Notes: generated from the letters alone by a model not told the origin. Shown: positions 52,436 to 63,464, counted from the first letter of the stretch. The stretch: 64,000 nt of DNA from Bacillus sp. J37 (GCF_000518865.1 NZ_JAEK01000005.1:1-64000); one strand, 5' to 3'. Translations and numbers: made by a program.

Positions 52436-52885
52436 TCAGCCAAAATTTCTTTCTTTTATAGGGTTTAACCAACCATATCTTTCACCCTTAAAATCCATTG
52501 CTAAAAAACAAGGATCGAACTTTCTTAATACTTCAAAAAATATCGTTTCTGCTTCAAAACTTCCATCAGAAGAGAGTTCAAGATGCCGGTTTTTCACAAT
52601 AAGGGTAGCGTTTCCGACATTTCCTTTTAATGCAATCTTATGTATATGATGGAACATTTGATAATCTGTACGTTTTGATAAATGTGTTCCTAGTAATTGA
52701 TGTATAAATAAAGCTGGTATTGGTTTTGAAATATACTGAATTTGTTTTTCGATTGTACTTCCATGAGCTGAACGAGCTGTTGTCCAGTGAAAGTCTTGAA
52801 ACAGATGGTAGATTTTTGATTCCCGCCCAAAATAGTGACTTGCAAACTCTTCTTCTATTAAATAAATATAATAGTGTCTCACCAT
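52436..52885 (-). CDS. sirA: sporulation inhibitor of replication SirA
   Basis: 149 residues from the ATG at 52885 (GGGGAGAG upstream; the in-frame start at 52903 is less likely). RHYYIYLIEEEFASHYFGRE, EKQIQYISKPIP, AETIFFEVLRKFDPCFLAMDF and the final RYGWLNPIKERNF are near-identical in pattern to B. subtilis SirA (YneE). SirA binds domain I of DnaA during sporulation and stops new rounds of replication. The gene is next to yneF as expected, but tkt is missing between it and ynzC. Confidence 0.9.
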   Translation of the reverse strand: MVRHYYIYLIEEEFASHYFGRESKIYHLFQDFHWTTARSAHGSTIEKQIQYISKPIPALFIHQLLGTHLSKRTDYQMFHHIHKIALKGNVGNATLIVKNRHLELSSDGSFEAETIFFEVLRKFDPCFLAMDFKGERYGWLNPIKERNFG

Positions 52886-53055
52886 TTCACTCTCCCCAAC
52901 CATTCTATTTCTCTCATTATATAAGAAGTCAAAAGAAATAATTGTCTTAAACTGGAGAGATAAGGCACTATTTTTGTCGAACAGCTATAGTTTGAATCTG
53001 GTTAAACATCAGTTTCAAAAAGGAAACAGGAGGAATAATAGCCCTCCTCCTATCA

Positions 53056-53286
53056 TTAATGAAGACCTTTCCTTCTCTCATTTTTGATTTTTTGAGGTGT
53101 TACATCATTCCCATTTGGATCAACAACTGTAACTCCTTTAAGTGTAGTTTTCATAGAAGAGCGAAAAGCATCTAAATATTCCCTACGTAAGGCCTGTTGT
53201 TCAACCTTTTCTTTATCCGTTAAGCCTTCTGTCTTTGATTTCTTAGATAATTTATTTATTCGATCTATTTTAGATTTTGGTAACAT
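53056..53286 (-). CDS. ynzC: YnzC-like protein (DUF896)
   Basis: 76 residues from the ATG at 53286, seven bases after GAGGAG (adjacent ATGs at 53289 and a GTG at 53301 are alternatives). Two-helix part IDRINKLSKKSKTEGLTDKEKVEQQALRREYL, then FRSSMKTTLKGVTVVDPNGNDVTPQK, matches B. subtilis YnzC of the SOS-linked yneA-yneB-ynzC group. It follows yneB by about 120 bases and has unknown function. Confidence 0.88.
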   Translation of the reverse strand: MLPKSKIDRINKLSKKSKTEGLTDKEKVEQQALRREYLDAFRSSMKTTLKGVTVVDPNGNDVTPQKIKNERRKGLH

Positions 53287-53405
53287 CATTTTACTCCTCA
53301 CATTATTAGTATATACTCAGCACATTGTGTAAGTTTTTTTTGAATATAAGCATTGTCACAAATGTCATCATACTAAATAGAGAAAAAAATAACAACTTTC
53401 TTAAC

Positions 53406-54414
<1,009 letters not shown>

Positions 54415-54429
54415 AATAACACCCCGTAA

Positions 54430-54441
54430 GAATATTTGTTC
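54430..54441. promoter_or_regulatory. LexA (SOS) box 1, yneA side
   Basis: gaatatttgttc: 7 of 8 fixed positions of GAAC-N4-GTTC. Confidence 0.6.
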
Positions 54442-54465
54442 GTATTTATACTTAAAGTATAGGAC

Positions 54466-54477
54466 GAACAACTGTTC
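54466..54477. promoter_or_regulatory. LexA (SOS) box 2
   Basis: gaacaactgttc: perfect GAAC-N4-GTTC, preceded by C and followed by T as in the Bacillus consensus. Confidence 0.9.
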
Positions 54478-54495
54478 TAGTCAAGCGTTTTTTTC

Positions 54496-54507
54496 GAACT
54501 TATGTTT
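54496..54507. promoter_or_regulatory. LexA (SOS) box 3, lexA side
   Basis: gaacttatgttt: 7 of 8 fixed positions; flanked as cGAACttatGTTTg. Confidence 0.75.
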
Positions 54508-54569
54508 GTATTTATAGGTAAATGATGCTATAATAAACATAAATTAGAGGATCCGAGGTGTCACAGAGG

Positions 54570-55190
54570 ATGACAAAACTATCAAAAAGACAACAAGATA
54601 TTTTAAGTTTCATAAAAGATGAGGTCCAAAAGAAAGGATATCCACCTTCTGTCCGTGAAATTGGTGAAGCTGTAGGTTTGGCATCAAGTTCAACTGTCCA
54701 TGGACATTTAGCTAGATTAGAAACCAAAGGATTGATTAGAAGGGACCCAACAAAACCTAGAGCCATTGAGATTTTAGAAGAGGAAACACCCCATATTCCA
54801 AAGAGTAACGTGGTAAATGTTCCGGTTATCGGAAAAGTCACTGCAGGGCTTCCTATTACTGCTATCGAAAATGTAGAAGAGTATTTTCCTTTACCAGATC
54901 GCTATATTTCGGAAGATGAACATGTCTTTATGCTAGAAATTATGGGTGAAAGTATGATTGAAGCCGGTATCTTAGATGGAGACTTAGTGATTGTTCGCCA
55001 GCAACAGACCGCAAACAATGGTGATATTGTTGTCGCGATGACAGAAGACGACGAAGCGACCTGTAAGAGATTTTTTAAAGAAAAAGATTATATACGTCTG
55101 CAACCTGAAAACTCTACGATGGAACCAATTATTTTACGAAATGTAAGTATTTTAGGTAAAGTAATTGGCGTTTATCGTACAGTACACTAG
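54570..55190 (+). CDS. lexA: SOS repressor LexA
   Basis: 206 residues from the ATG at 54570; a GTG at 54558 would add four residues and is also well placed, but the family starts at MTKLSKRQQ. The winged helix ([29 protein letters not shown]) lies near 25-55. The self-cleavage site Ala-Gly is in KVTAGLPIT; the catalytic Ser is in [10 protein letters not shown] and Lys in [10 protein letters not shown]. It represses itself and the divergent yneA operon. Confidence 0.95.
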   Translation: MTKLSKRQQDILSFIKDEVQKKGYPPSVREIGEAVGLASSSTVHGHLARLETKGLIRRDPTKPRAIEILEEETPHIPKSNVVNVPVIGKVTAGLPITAIENVEEYFPLPDRYISEDEHVFMLEIMGESMIEAGILDGDLVIVRQQQTANNGDIVVAMTEDDEATCKRFFKEKDYIRLQPENSTMEPIILRNVSILGKVIGVYRTVH

Positions 55191-55216
55191 GCTTATCATA
55201 AAAGATAAGCTTTTTC
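55191..55216 (+). terminator. terminator after lexA
   Basis: gcttatc / gataagc hairpin then ttttt. Confidence 0.75.
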
Positions 55217-55230
55217 TTATTTTATAAATA

Positions 55231-55258
55231 CAAAAAAACCTCGACATAGTCGAGGCCT
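55231..55258 (-). terminator. terminator after glnA
   Basis: Minus strand cctcgac / gtcgagg hairpin followed by seven T. Confidence 0.8.
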
Positions 55259-55269
55259 TTTCTATTCTA

Positions 55270-56604
55270 TTAATACATTGACATGTATTGTTCTCTTTCC
55301 CATGGATGTACTTGTGTACGAAACATATCCCATTCAATTTCTTTCGCTTCAATGAAGTGTTCAAATAGGTGCTCACCTAACGCATGTTTCATTGTGCTAT
55401 CAGCTTTTAATAAATCTAGTGCCTGAGCTAATGTTGCCGGTAAATCCACGATCCCATTTTCAATACGCTCTTCTTTTGACATAACATAAATGTTGCGGTC
55501 AATTGGTTTTGGAGCTTCAAGATTATTTTTAATTCCATCAAGACCGGCTGCTAATAGAACACTCATTGCTAAATAAGGGTTCGCTGCAGGATCAACGCTA
55601 CGTACTTCTACACGTGTACTTAAGCCGCGAGATGCCGGAATACGAATTAATGGACTTCTGTTTTGAGCAGACCAAGCAACATAACAAGGTGCTTCATAAC
55701 CAGGTACAAGACGTTTATATGAATTAACCGTTGGGTTTGTCACTGCTGTAAAGGCAGGAGCGTGCTTGATTATACCTGCAATAAATTGTCTTGCAGTATC
55801 ACTTAATTGCAAGTCTCCATTTGGGTCTAGGAATGCATTTTCACCTTTACTGAATAAAGATAAGTTACAGTGCATACCTGAACCATTAACACCAAATAAA
55901 GGTTTTGGCATAAATGTAGCATGCAAACCATGTTTGCGAGCAATTGTCTTGACAACTAGCTTAAATGTTTGAATATCATCACATGCTCTAATAGCAGAAG
56001 CATATTTAAAATCAATTTCATGTTGCCCCGGTGCCACTTCATGGTGAGAAGCTTCAATTTCAAAGCCCATTTCTTCTAGTTCTAAAACGATATCACGACG
56101 GCAGTTTTCACCAAGATCAGTCGGCGCTAAGTCGAAATAACCGCCATTATCATTAAGCTCCAGAGTCGGCTCACCTTTTGCATCTAATTTAAATAAGAAA
56201 AATTCTGGTTCTGGCCCTAAGTTGAAATCAGTAAATCCAAGTTCTTCCATTTCAGAAAGAAGACGGCGTAAATTATTACGTGGGTCTCCTGCAAACGGAG
56301 TTCCATCCGGATTATAGATATCACAGATAAAACGTGCTACTTTTCCTTTTTCAGCTGTCCAAGGGAAGATTACAAATGTATCTAAATCTGGATATAAATA
56401 CATATCAGATTCTTCAATTCGTACAAACCCTTCAATTGAAGAACCATCAAACATCATTTTATTGTCTAGTGCTTTATCTAGCTGACTTGTTGGGATTTCA
56501 ACGTTTTTGATTGTTCCAAGAATATCCGTGAATTGCAATCGGATATATTTTACATTATTTTCTTTTACCAAACTCACTATATCTTCTCTTGAATATTTAG
56601 CCAC
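55270..56604 (-). CDS. glnA: glutamine synthetase
   Basis: 444 residues, the size of the GSI-alpha enzyme of Bacillus. It joins ammonia to glutamate with ATP. Motifs: [38 protein letters not shown]-like RIPASRG, and the absence of an adenylylation site tail, as expected for the feedback-inhibited form. It is 65 bases downstream of glnR in an operon. In Bacillus, feedback-inhibited GS also controls TnrA and GlnR. Confidence 0.95.
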   Translation of the reverse strand: MAKYSREDIVSLVKENNVKYIRLQFTDILGTIKNVEIPTSQLDKALDNKMMFDGSSIEGFVRIEESDMYLYPDLDTFVIFPWTAEKGKVARFICDIYNPDGTPFAGDPRNNLRRLLSEMEELGFTDFNLGPEPEFFLFKLDAKGEPTLELNDNGGYFDLAPTDLGENCRRDIVLELEEMGFEIEASHHEVAPGQHEIDFKYASAIRACDDIQTFKLVVKTIARKHGLHATFMPKPLFGVNGSGMHCNLSLFSKGENAFLDPNGDLQLSDTARQFIAGIIKHAPAFTAVTNPTVNSYKRLVPGYEAPCYVAWSAQNRSPLIRIPASRGLSTRVEVRSVDPAANPYLAMSVLLAAGLDGIKNNLEAPKPIDRNIYVMSKEERIENGIVDLPATLAQALDLLKADSTMKHALGEHLFEHFIEAKEIEWDMFRTQVHPWEREQYMSMY

Positions 56605-56669
56605 CCTTAAAATCTCCTCTCCAATTTCAAAAAGTTTATATTCAATTTTTTCATTGCTACTACATTAAT

Positions 56670-57071
56670 TTAGTGGAAAAATCTCGACATGTCTCCATGT
56701 CTTAATGTAGGTCGATTAAAACGACCTGCTTGCATGAGCTCGGATTTAAGAAGCTTACGTAATTCGGCATCGCTTATATCTGGTTTTTCAACTGTTTTAG
56801 GTTGCTCTTGTTTTTCTTCACTATGTGAGCTATTACGAGAAAAAATCTCTTTTATTCCCGCTAAGTTGACACCCTGTTCAATCAAATTACGAATCTCCAA
56901 TAATTTATCTACATCGTTAAAAGAAAATAATCTTCTATTGCTCTCTGTTCTAGCTGGAAAGATCAATTCATTTTCTTCATAATAACGAATTTGTCTTGCA
57001 GATAAATCGGTGAGCTGCATAACAATTCCAATAGGAAATAGGGGCATTGAGCGTCGTATATTATCACTCAT
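56670..57071 (-). CDS. glnR: MerR-type repressor of the glnRA operon
   Basis: 133 residues. The MerR helix-turn-helix is [26 protein letters not shown] with [16 protein letters not shown], near 15-60; the C-terminal tail ([25 protein letters not shown]) is the region bound by feedback-inhibited GS in Bacillus. It represses glnRA when nitrogen is abundant. Two matching boxes lie upstream. Confidence 0.93.
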   Translation of the reverse strand: MSDNIRRSMPLFPIGIVMQLTDLSARQIRYYEENELIFPARTESNRRLFSFNDVDKLLEIRNLIEQGVNLAGIKEIFSRNSSHSEEKQEQPKTVEKPDISDAELRKLLKSELMQAGRFNRPTLRHGDMSRFFH

Positions 57072-57112
57072 GTTATTCGCTCCTTTTAGTTAACTAATTT
57101 TATTATAACCTA

Positions 57113-57129
57113 TGTAACATTATGTGTCA
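57113..57129. promoter_or_regulatory. GlnR/TnrA box, weaker copy
   Basis: TGTAA-N7-TGTCA fits 9 of 10 fixed positions when read on either strand. Confidence 0.55.
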
Positions 57130-57135
57130 ATCAAA

Positions 57136-57152
57136 TGTTAGCTTACATAACA
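57136..57152. promoter_or_regulatory. GlnR/TnrA box, strong copy
   Basis: TGTTA-N7-TAACA matches TGTNA-N7-TNACA at all fixed positions, about 65 bases before the glnR start. Confidence 0.8.
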
Positions 57153-57177
57153 TGTAAATCGATATCCAAATTGGTAG

Positions 57178-58452
57178 TTAACTAACAATCGAGATTAAGT
57201 TTTTGTCTATTAAGGAATCAACAGCTGTACATACCGCAATTTTCACATGAGTGTATGTTAGGCCGCCTTGTACATAAGCAACATATGGTGCTCGAATTGG
57301 ACCATCTGCAGACAACTCGATGCTGGCTCCTTGAATAAACGTGCCTGCCGCCATTATGACATCGTCTTCATACCCAGGCATATAATTCGGGTATGGAGTT
57401 ACATGAGAATTAATTGGTGAAGAATATTGGATCGCCTGGCAAAAGGCAACCATCATGTCTGGATCATCAAACTGCACAGATTGTATTAAATCAGTTCTCG
57501 TACTGTTCCACAGCGGACTAGTCTTTAATCCTAGTTCTTCTAAAAAGCCTGAAGTAAATACTGCTCCCTTCAAAGCTTGTCCCACTACGTGTGGAGCTAA
57601 AAAGAATCCCTGGTACATTTCCTGCAGACTATATAGAGAAGCACCAGCTTCGGCTCCGATTCCCGGAGATGTCATTCTATACGAGCATGCTTCGATTAAA
57701 TCTTGTCTACCAACAAGATATCCACCTGTTTTAGCAAGTCCACCACCTGGGTTTTTAATTAGAGAACCTGCCATTAAATCAGCACCAACATGACAGGGTT
57801 CTAACTCTTCTACAAATTCACCATAGCAGTTATCTACAAAAATGACAATATCTTCTTTTAAAGATTTAACAAACTTTATCATTTCCCTTATTTCTGCTAT
57901 TGTAAACGATGGTCGTGTAGCATAGCCTTTTGATCTTTGAATGCCAATCATTTTAGTTTTATTTGTTACAGCATGTTTTACTGCGTTATAATCAACTGCT
58001 CCATCTTTCATTAATTCTACAGTTTGATAACCAATTTGAAATTCCTTTAATGAACCTGTTCCACTACCTCTTATACCTACAATCTCCTCAAGAGTATCAT
58101 ATGGCTTACCGGTGATATAAAGAAGTTCGTCACCTGGTCTTAATACTCCAAATAACGCGATGGATATGGCGTGAGTACCTGAAATTATTTGTGGTCGAAC
58201 TAATCCTGCTTCACCGCCAAACACGTCAGCATACACTTTTTCTAACGTATCCCTTCCAAGATCATCATAGCCATAGCCTGTAGTTGGGATAAAGTGAGAG
58301 TCACTCACTCTATGCTGTTGGAAGCTTTTTAAAACTTTAAACTGATTCAATTCACTTATTTTGTCTATCTCTAAATGAATAGGTTGTATCTTCGTTTCCA
58401 CTTTTTCTACAATCGGTGATAGCTTGTTACCATATTTCAAAAAATCAAACAT
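57178..58452 (-). CDS. ynbB: PLP-dependent methionine gamma-lyase-like protein (YnbB)
   Basis: 424 residues of the cystathionine beta-lyase/aluminium-resistance protein family. QIISGTHAISIALFGVLRPGDELLY is the cofactor phosphate region, VFVDNCYGEFVEELEP (as IVFVDNCYGEFVE) the Asp region, and SLIKNPGGGLAKTGGYLVG contains the PLP-binding lysine. The reaction is unproven. It starts three bases after hflX ends, so the two are coupled, as in B. subtilis. Confidence 0.88.
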   Translation of the reverse strand: MFDFLKYGNKLSPIVEKVETKIQPIHLEIDKISELNQFKVLKSFQQHRVSDSHFIPTTGYGYDDLGRDTLEKVYADVFGGEAGLVRPQIISGTHAISIALFGVLRPGDELLYITGKPYDTLEEIVGIRGSGTGSLKEFQIGYQTVELMKDGAVDYNAVKHAVTNKTKMIGIQRSKGYATRPSFTIAEIREMIKFVKSLKEDIVIFVDNCYGEFVEELEPCHVGADLMAGSLIKNPGGGLAKTGGYLVGRQDLIEACSYRMTSPGIGAEAGASLYSLQEMYQGFFLAPHVVGQALKGAVFTSGFLEELGLKTSPLWNSTRTDLIQSVQFDDPDMMVAFCQAIQYSSPINSHVTPYPNYMPGYEDDVIMAAGTFIQGASIELSADGPIRAPYVAYVQGGLTYTHVKIAVCTAVDSLIDKNLISIVS

Positions 58453-58455
58453 CTT

Positions 58456-59727
58456 TTAACCCTCTCCGTTATACTTCTCTAGTTGTGAATGAATGGAATG
58501 TTCAGGAAGAACAAAACCTTCAATTTCATACATTTCACTTTCTTCAATAAATTGTATTTGTTCAATTAGTGACTCTGTTTTCAATTGGGAAATCAGTCTC
58601 CCTTCATTTGAAGGCACAAGAACAGAGTAATGTTTCATAGAATTCTTAGCAACCGTTTCAACCTTAGCTAACAAAAGTTCCAGATCTTTTTCATTAAAGG
58701 CTGAAATTTTCACATAATCAGCAGAGGGAGAAGGTACAAATGAATTAGGAGTAAGATCCTTCTTATTATACACTGTTAAAATTGGCTTATCAGTGACTTC
58801 AAGTTGATCCATTAGCTTATAAACGGTTTTTTCATGGTTTGAATAGTCGTCGTTAGAGCTATCCACTACGTGCAAAATAAGATCAGCTTCTTTAACCTCT
58901 TCCAAGGTAGAGCGAAAGGCCGCAACAAGAGTTGTTGGTAAGTCTTGAATAAACCCGACAGTATCTGTTATAAGTGCTTGATATGTAGAAGGTAACAATA
59001 CCTTACGAGTCATTGGATCTAATGTAGCAAACAATAAGTCTTCTTCAAAACTTCCTGCTGTTGTTAAACGGTTAAAAATCGTTGATTTTCCAGCGTTTGT
59101 ATAACCTACTAACGCAATTTGAAACGCCTGGTTTTTCTTACGACGCTCCCGGTAGCGATTTCTATGACGGACAACAGTTGAAAGTTGTTGTTTAATTTCA
59201 TTAATACGATTTCGGATATGTCGACGATCGGTTTCCAATTGTGTTTCACCGGGTCCTCTTGTACCAATCCCTCCCCCTTGACGTGATAGGGCAATACCTT
59301 GACCTGATAATCTTGGGAGTAAATATTGCAGCTGTGCCAATTCTACTTGAAGCTTTCCTTCTTTAGACTTTGCACGTTGAGCAAAGATATCTAAAATTAA
59401 CTGTGTACGGTCGATAATTCTTACATTTAATATCTCTGATAAATTTCTAAGCTGACTTGGAGATAGTTCATCATTTAAAATCACAATATCAGGACTAAGT
59501 TCCTCCACAAGCTTTAGCAATTCATCAACTTTTCCTTTTCCAATATATGTAGCAGGATGCGGTCTCTCTCTTTTTTGAGTTAATTGAATGAGAACTTCAC
59601 CGTTTGCCGTTTTCGTTAATGAAGCGAGCTCCTCCATCGAATATTGAAAGTGATCATCTTCCATTGTTTGTAACTGACACCCAGCCAATATAACCTTTTC
59701 TTTAAGTGAATCTACTGTATTTTTCAA
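58456..59727 (-). CDS. hflX: ribosome-associated GTPase HflX (YnbA)
   Basis: 423 residues. The N-terminal domain has [15 protein letters not shown] and [15 protein letters not shown]; a long coiled coil follows ([20 protein letters not shown]), then the GTPase domain: G1 [13 protein letters not shown]3 DTVGF, G4 NKKD. It splits stalled ribosomes under stress. The RGPGETQLE motif is diagnostic for HflX. Confidence 0.94.
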   Translation of the reverse strand: MKNTVDSLKEKVILAGCQLQTMEDDHFQYSMEELASLTKTANGEVLIQLTQKRERPHPATYIGKGKVDELLKLVEELSPDIVILNDELSPSQLRNLSEILNVRIIDRTQLILDIFAQRAKSKEGKLQVELAQLQYLLPRLSGQGIALSRQGGGIGTRGPGETQLETDRRHIRNRINEIKQQLSTVVRHRNRYRERRKKNQAFQIALVGYTNAGKSTIFNRLTTAGSFEEDLLFATLDPMTRKVLLPSTYQALITDTVGFIQDLPTTLVAAFRSTLEEVKEADLILHVVDSSNDDYSNHEKTVYKLMDQLEVTDKPILTVYNKKDLTPNSFVPSPSADYVKISAFNEKDLELLLAKVETVAKNSMKHYSVLVPSNEGRLISQLKTESLIEQIQFIEESEMYEIEGFVLPEHSIHSQLEKYNGEG

Positions 59728-59945
59728 TAAAAAACCATTCCCTTACGCTATTTTAGCAATCTAATCATACCAAATATTTACGTTGTTCACTAATTATTTC
59801 TATAGTATAGACATAATTCTTGCGAATGTATTCCGGAGATTTCAAGTAGATTGTAACTAAATATAACAAAAAAACATTGACCTTTAGCTTATTTCCCATT
59901 TAAAATTGTCTGAGCTATAAAAAGTGCAACCTGGAGGAATGGACA

Positions 59946-60575
59946 TTGACTTGGGAAGTTTTAAGTATAATTGGCACCATTGCATTTGCTATAAGTGGCG
60001 CAATTGTTGCAATGGAAGAGGAATATGATATTTTAGGTGTTTATATCTTAGGAATTGTCACCGCTTTTGGTGGTGGTGCTATTCGGAATCTATTAATTGG
60101 GGTGCCTATTTCAGCTCTATGGGAGCAAGGACTATTATTTCAAATCGCTCTTTTTGCAATGACATTGGTATTTTTATTTCCACATCGTCTATTACAGCAC
60201 TGGCACAAATGGGGAAACCTAACAGATGCTATTGGTCTTTCTGCATTTGCTATACAAGGAGCTTTATACGCTGTTGAGATGGAACATCCCATTAGCGCAA
60301 CCATTGTTGCAGCTGTTTTAACCGGAAGTGGCGGAGGGATAGTTAGAGACTTATTAGCAGGTCGAAAACCTCTTGTTCTAAGGGCTGAAATATATGCATT
60401 TTGGGCGATCATAGCTGGTTTTTTAATCGGCTTCAAGGTAGTAGATCAATCATACGAGCTGTATATCCTTTTTCTCCTCATTGTCGTTCTTCGAGTTCTG
60501 TCCTATACATATAAATGGCGACTGCCGAACCGAAGATTTCATGTGCCATCAAATAAAAATACCATGGCAGGATGA
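59946..60575 (+). CDS. TRIC/UPF0126-family membrane channel
   Basis: 209 residues from a TTG at 59946, with GGAGG eight bases upstream. Seven hydrophobic segments, in two repeats: IGTIAFAISGAIVAMEEEYD with FGGGAIRNLLIG, and LSAFAIQGALYAVEMEHPIS with SGGGIVRDLLAG. These are the TRIC (trimeric intracellular cation channel) repeat marks with the GGG kink. Prokaryotic homologs conduct K+ and other cations. It is divergent from hflX. Confidence 0.85.
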   Translation: MTWEVLSIIGTIAFAISGAIVAMEEEYDILGVYILGIVTAFGGGAIRNLLIGVPISALWEQGLLFQIALFAMTLVFLFPHRLLQHWHKWGNLTDAIGLSAFAIQGALYAVEMEHPISATIVAAVLTGSGGGIVRDLLAGRKPLVLRAEIYAFWAIIAGFLIGFKVVDQSYELYILFLLIVVLRVLSYTYKWRLPNRRFHVPSNKNTMAG

Positions 60576-60635
60576 AAATTCCCACGACTATGATTGGATC
60601 TTGTAACCATCCATTTCAGACAAAAAACAAAAAAT

Positions 60636-60662
60636 GGCAACTCAAAATTTGTTAGAGTTGCC
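60636..60662 (-). terminator. terminator after the 114-residue gene
   Basis: ggcaactc / gagttgcc stem; T-run on the minus strand side. Confidence 0.75.
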
Positions 60663-60672
60663 GTTATATCTC

Positions 60673-61017
60673 TTACGCACTTAACAGCCTGTTTGGTGCC
60701 TTTTTTGTTTGATTTATTTTACATTTAACATATGTTTGAGTCGTATCAAACATATCTGCCACATATAACGTAGCTCCGTAAAATGTTCTATCGTTTGACA
60801 TCTCCTCATTCACAATATATTCATAAATGGCTGATTCAATATCAATAAAAAAAGGATGCACACGATAATTTTTTACAATTATTTGATAAAGTTGTATAAC
60901 TAAAAACGGATTTTTATTGTATTTTTCAACTAATCCATTAACTCTATATTCATTAAGTGACAATCCATTTTCTACAAGATCTTTTAACTCTTCTAAAAAT
61001 AATTTGTTATCACTCAT
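60673..61017 (-). CDS. conserved hypothetical protein
   Basis: 114 residues, mostly helical and acidic at the N-terminus (LFLEELKDLVENGLSLNEYRV), with FLVIQLYQIIVKNYRVHPFF in the middle and ATLYVADMFDTTQTYVKCKI at the end. AAGGAGTG stands before the ATG at eight bases. It has its own terminator. I do not recognise the family; no membrane segment. Confidence 0.65.
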   Translation of the reverse strand: MSDNKLFLEELKDLVENGLSLNEYRVNGLVEKYNKNPFLVIQLYQIIVKNYRVHPFFIDIESAIYEYIVNEEMSNDRTFYGATLYVADMFDTTQTYVKCKINQTKKAPNRLLSA

Positions 61018-61342
61018 TTCTGATCACTCCTTCTTATACTTTGTATTCTAACATCGGCAGACTTGTTTTGAAAGCGTTAACAACATTGATTTCAATAGCT
61101 TTTTTCGATCAAATCCTTAATCTTCTATGCTGATTACATATCACTTTGCATTGTTATTCATAAATGGGTATACATACTCTTTACAATGTTAGGATTAAAT
61201 AAGACACTACCTAATTAACTTATTGACTTTTTATACATATACTGTAAACCTTGCTTTATTACCGATGAAAAGGTATTTTACTCACATTTTTAAGACACAA
61301 GAATAACTTATTAAAAACGTCTTTAAAAAGGTGTGAAGAAAT
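61018..61342. other. gene-free stretch
   Basis: About 325 bases, AT-rich. No ORF with a ribosome-binding site, no strong hairpin and no promoter of good spacing could be recognised. Confidence 0.5.
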
Positions 61343-61666
61343 TTGAAATGGAGAAATTATGGATTATGGATGTCTATTGCATCTGTATTATATATGGTTT
61401 TTAGAGACTTAGGCCTTCAAATTGACCTCACTAGTTGGGAAACATATGTCACATCTATATTAGGGATTTTTGTTACACTAGGAATTATTTCAAATCCTGA
61501 AAGCGGGAGAGGTTTTTTCAATGCAAAAACACCTCCAGATCTTTCAGACAAATCAGTGAATAGTCAACAATCACTACAGCAAAATACTGTAACAAACGAG
61601 ATGAATGCTGAAATTGTATCAGATGAAATGACACCTGATCGTCAGTATGTTCCATATGAAAAATAA
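61343..61666 (+). CDS. phage-holin-like membrane protein
   Basis: 107 residues from a TTG at 61343 (AAGGTG upstream at about ten bases). KWRNYGLWMSIASVLYMVFRDLGLQ and SWETYVTSILGIFVTLGIISNP form two membrane segments, with the NPESGRGFF motif after them, like the small holins of the phi-LC3 type. The tail is long, polar and Gln/Asn-rich. No endolysin or other phage gene lies nearby, so it is probably a stand-alone holin-like gene. Confidence 0.78.
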   Translation: MKWRNYGLWMSIASVLYMVFRDLGLQIDLTSWETYVTSILGIFVTLGIISNPESGRGFFNAKTPPDLSDKSVNSQQSLQQNTVTNEMNAEIVSDEMTPDRQYVPYEK

Positions 61667-61672
61667 TTAAAA

Positions 61673-61705
61673 AAGATAGCCTTCACATCCGGAGGCTATC
61701 TTTTT
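61673..61705. terminator. bidirectional terminator
   Basis: gatagcc / ggctatc hairpin with A-run and T-run flanks, serving both converging genes. Confidence 0.85.
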
Positions 61706-62054
61706 AATCCTTCTCTTCTTCAATTTTCTCAACTCTAACAATACCATCAATATGATTTTCAGACTCAACATAAGCTAAAATTTTATCGTGAACTTTTATT
61801 GAATCGGTTATGGGATATTTTACACGATCACGGTGAAATTGTATTTTTGACTTTCCATCAACAGACTCCCCGAAGTATTGGTTTCCATCAACTTCTGTAA
61901 TGATGTATGTAAGGGTTTTGTAATTTTCCAATGGTTCGGAATTAACTGCCGTTTCCCTTTTTTCTCCTCCATTTGGAAAAGGATACATTAGCACGATCGA
62001 TAATGTGATTAATATTACAATTAGAATGATTAATAAAGTAACCTTCGTTTTCAT
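61704..62054 (-). CDS. small membrane-anchored or secreted protein
   Basis: 116 residues from the ATG at 62054 with GGAGGTAAGG directly upstream; the in-frame ATG at 62120 is less likely. N-terminal hydrophobic segment (VTLLIILIVILITLSIVLM), then a small beta-rich domain (YIITEVDGNQYFGESVDGKSKIQF, DKILAYVESENHIDGIVRVEKI), reminiscent of an OB-like fold. No family named with confidence. Confidence 0.65.
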   Translation of the reverse strand: MKTKVTLLIILIVILITLSIVLMYPFPNGGEKRETAVNSEPLENYKTLTYIITEVDGNQYFGESVDGKSKIQFHRDRVKYPITDSIKVHDKILAYVESENHIDGIVRVEKIEEEKD

Positions 62055-62166
62055 CCTTACCTCCAATAAAACAATAAAAGTCCCATCAATTAGAACGATA
62101 TGATAGATAATCAGAATCAAAGAAAATCAACAGGAAGCCCAAGCTACTTTTCCTGCTGATGTAGGA

Positions 62167-63123
62167 TCAATTCTCATCTGAAATGACTAAATCCTGACTT
62201 TTTATTGTCAAGAGATCTTCTCTATGGTACTTGTCGGTTAATAATAACCTCATAGCTTGAGATCGAATCGACTTTTCTATTATATTCCGAACATAACGAC
62301 CGTTACTGAACTTTGAGGGGTGTGTTACTGATTTAACACTCATTAAATGTTCTTTCAGTTTCATAGCTGCATCTTGATGAAACTTATATTCTCTTTCTGC
62401 CATCATTAAACTCGAGATTTCCATTAAATCATCAACCGAATAATCTGGAAAATCAACAACTAATGGAAACCTTGACAATAAACCCGGATTCAATGATAAA
62501 AAATGTTCCATTTCTCGAGGATATCCAGCTAATATTAAGACAAAATCATGCTGTTTATCTTCCATATGTTTTACTAATGTATCTATTGCTTCCTTTCCAA
62601 AGTCCTTCTCTCCACCTCTTGCAAGGGAGTAAGCCTCATCAATGAACAGTATACCGCCTAGAGCCTTTTTTACAAGATCTCTTGTTTTTTGTGCAGTGTG
62701 ACCGATATATTCACCAACAAGATCAGCCCTTTCAGCTTCAATAAGATGGCCTTTTGAAAGGACATTCATTTGAAAAAACAACTTTCCTACAAGTCTAGCT
62801 ACAGTTGTTTTACCCGTCCCCGGATTACCTTTAAACATCATATGAAGTGCTTGTTTACCTGCTTTTAGTCCTTGCTCCTCACGTTTTTTATTAATAAAGA
62901 TCCACGCATATATTTCTTTTATCATTCTCTTCATCTCATTCATACCAACAAGCGAACTCATTTCTTCTTCTATTTCATTTAGGACTGCATGTTTAACCTC
63001 AAGCCTTGGAATTTTTAAATCATAAGAAGAAGGACTAACTTCTATCTTTTCTTTTGACTGATTATTTAAAATAATGTTTATCTGTCCATTTGTCTTGTAT
63101 GTGACTGCTTGATCCCGTTCCAT
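62167..63123 (-). CDS. spoVK: stage V sporulation protein K (AAA+ ATPase)
   Basis: 318 residues from the ATG at 63123 (GAGGTGG upstream). One AAA+ module: Walker A FKGNPGTGKTTVARL near 105, Walker B ILFIDEAYSLARGG, sensor 1 ILAGYPREM, and arginine finger LNPGLLSRFP. It resembles CbbX/SpoVK. In B. subtilis it is made in the mother cell and is needed for spore maturation. Located between hflX and hfq as in B. subtilis. Confidence 0.92.
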   Translation of the reverse strand: MERDQAVTYKTNGQINIILNNQSKEKIEVSPSSYDLKIPRLEVKHAVLNEIEEEMSSLVGMNEMKRMIKEIYAWIFINKKREEQGLKAGKQALHMMFKGNPGTGKTTVARLVGKLFFQMNVLSKGHLIEAERADLVGEYIGHTAQKTRDLVKKALGGILFIDEAYSLARGGEKDFGKEAIDTLVKHMEDKQHDFVLILAGYPREMEHFLSLNPGLLSRFPLVVDFPDYSVDDLMEISSLMMAEREYKFHQDAAMKLKEHLMSVKSVTHPSKFSNGRYVRNIIEKSIRSQAMRLLLTDKYHREDLLTIKSQDLVISDEN

Positions 63124-63424
63124 AGATGTCCACCTCACAATCTGCTCCGATTAAAGAAAAGGCTTTATTATTCCATACACTAGCCTCTATTATGCTATTT
63201 ATTTCGACAAGTTCATTAAGATCAAAAATAAAAGAACTGTTGATTATTTTCGAAAACACAAGAATCTTGTTGATTTATGCGCTTTCCCAAGAAATATTCA
63301 TTCCTTTTATTTATATGCTGAGATTTTTAAGTTACAACCTAAGCCATTAGTTTCTATATAAAATGTATGAAGGGACATGCAACTAAATGAGGACTTTTTT
63401 GCGGTGGTAGGAAAGATAAATAAG

Positions 63425-63460
63425 AAAAGGAGTTGATGAAATTATCATCAACTCCTTTTC
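63425..63460 (-). terminator. terminator after hfq
   Basis: aaaaggagttgatga / tcatcaactcctttt hairpin with T-rich tail in the minus direction. Confidence 0.8.
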
Positions 63461-63464
63461 TTTA

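Noticed and set aside
60140-60436. 98-residue minus-strand ORF opposite the TRIC-type gene
   Set aside because: Mirror frame of a well-supported membrane protein, no start signals.
61343-61666. Holin-like gene as sign of a prophage
   Set aside because: No other phage genes adjoin; core genes flank it on both sides.
63126-63350. 74-residue plus-strand ORF upstream of spoVK
   Set aside because: No ribosome-binding site, composition not protein-like, overlaps the spoVK leader.
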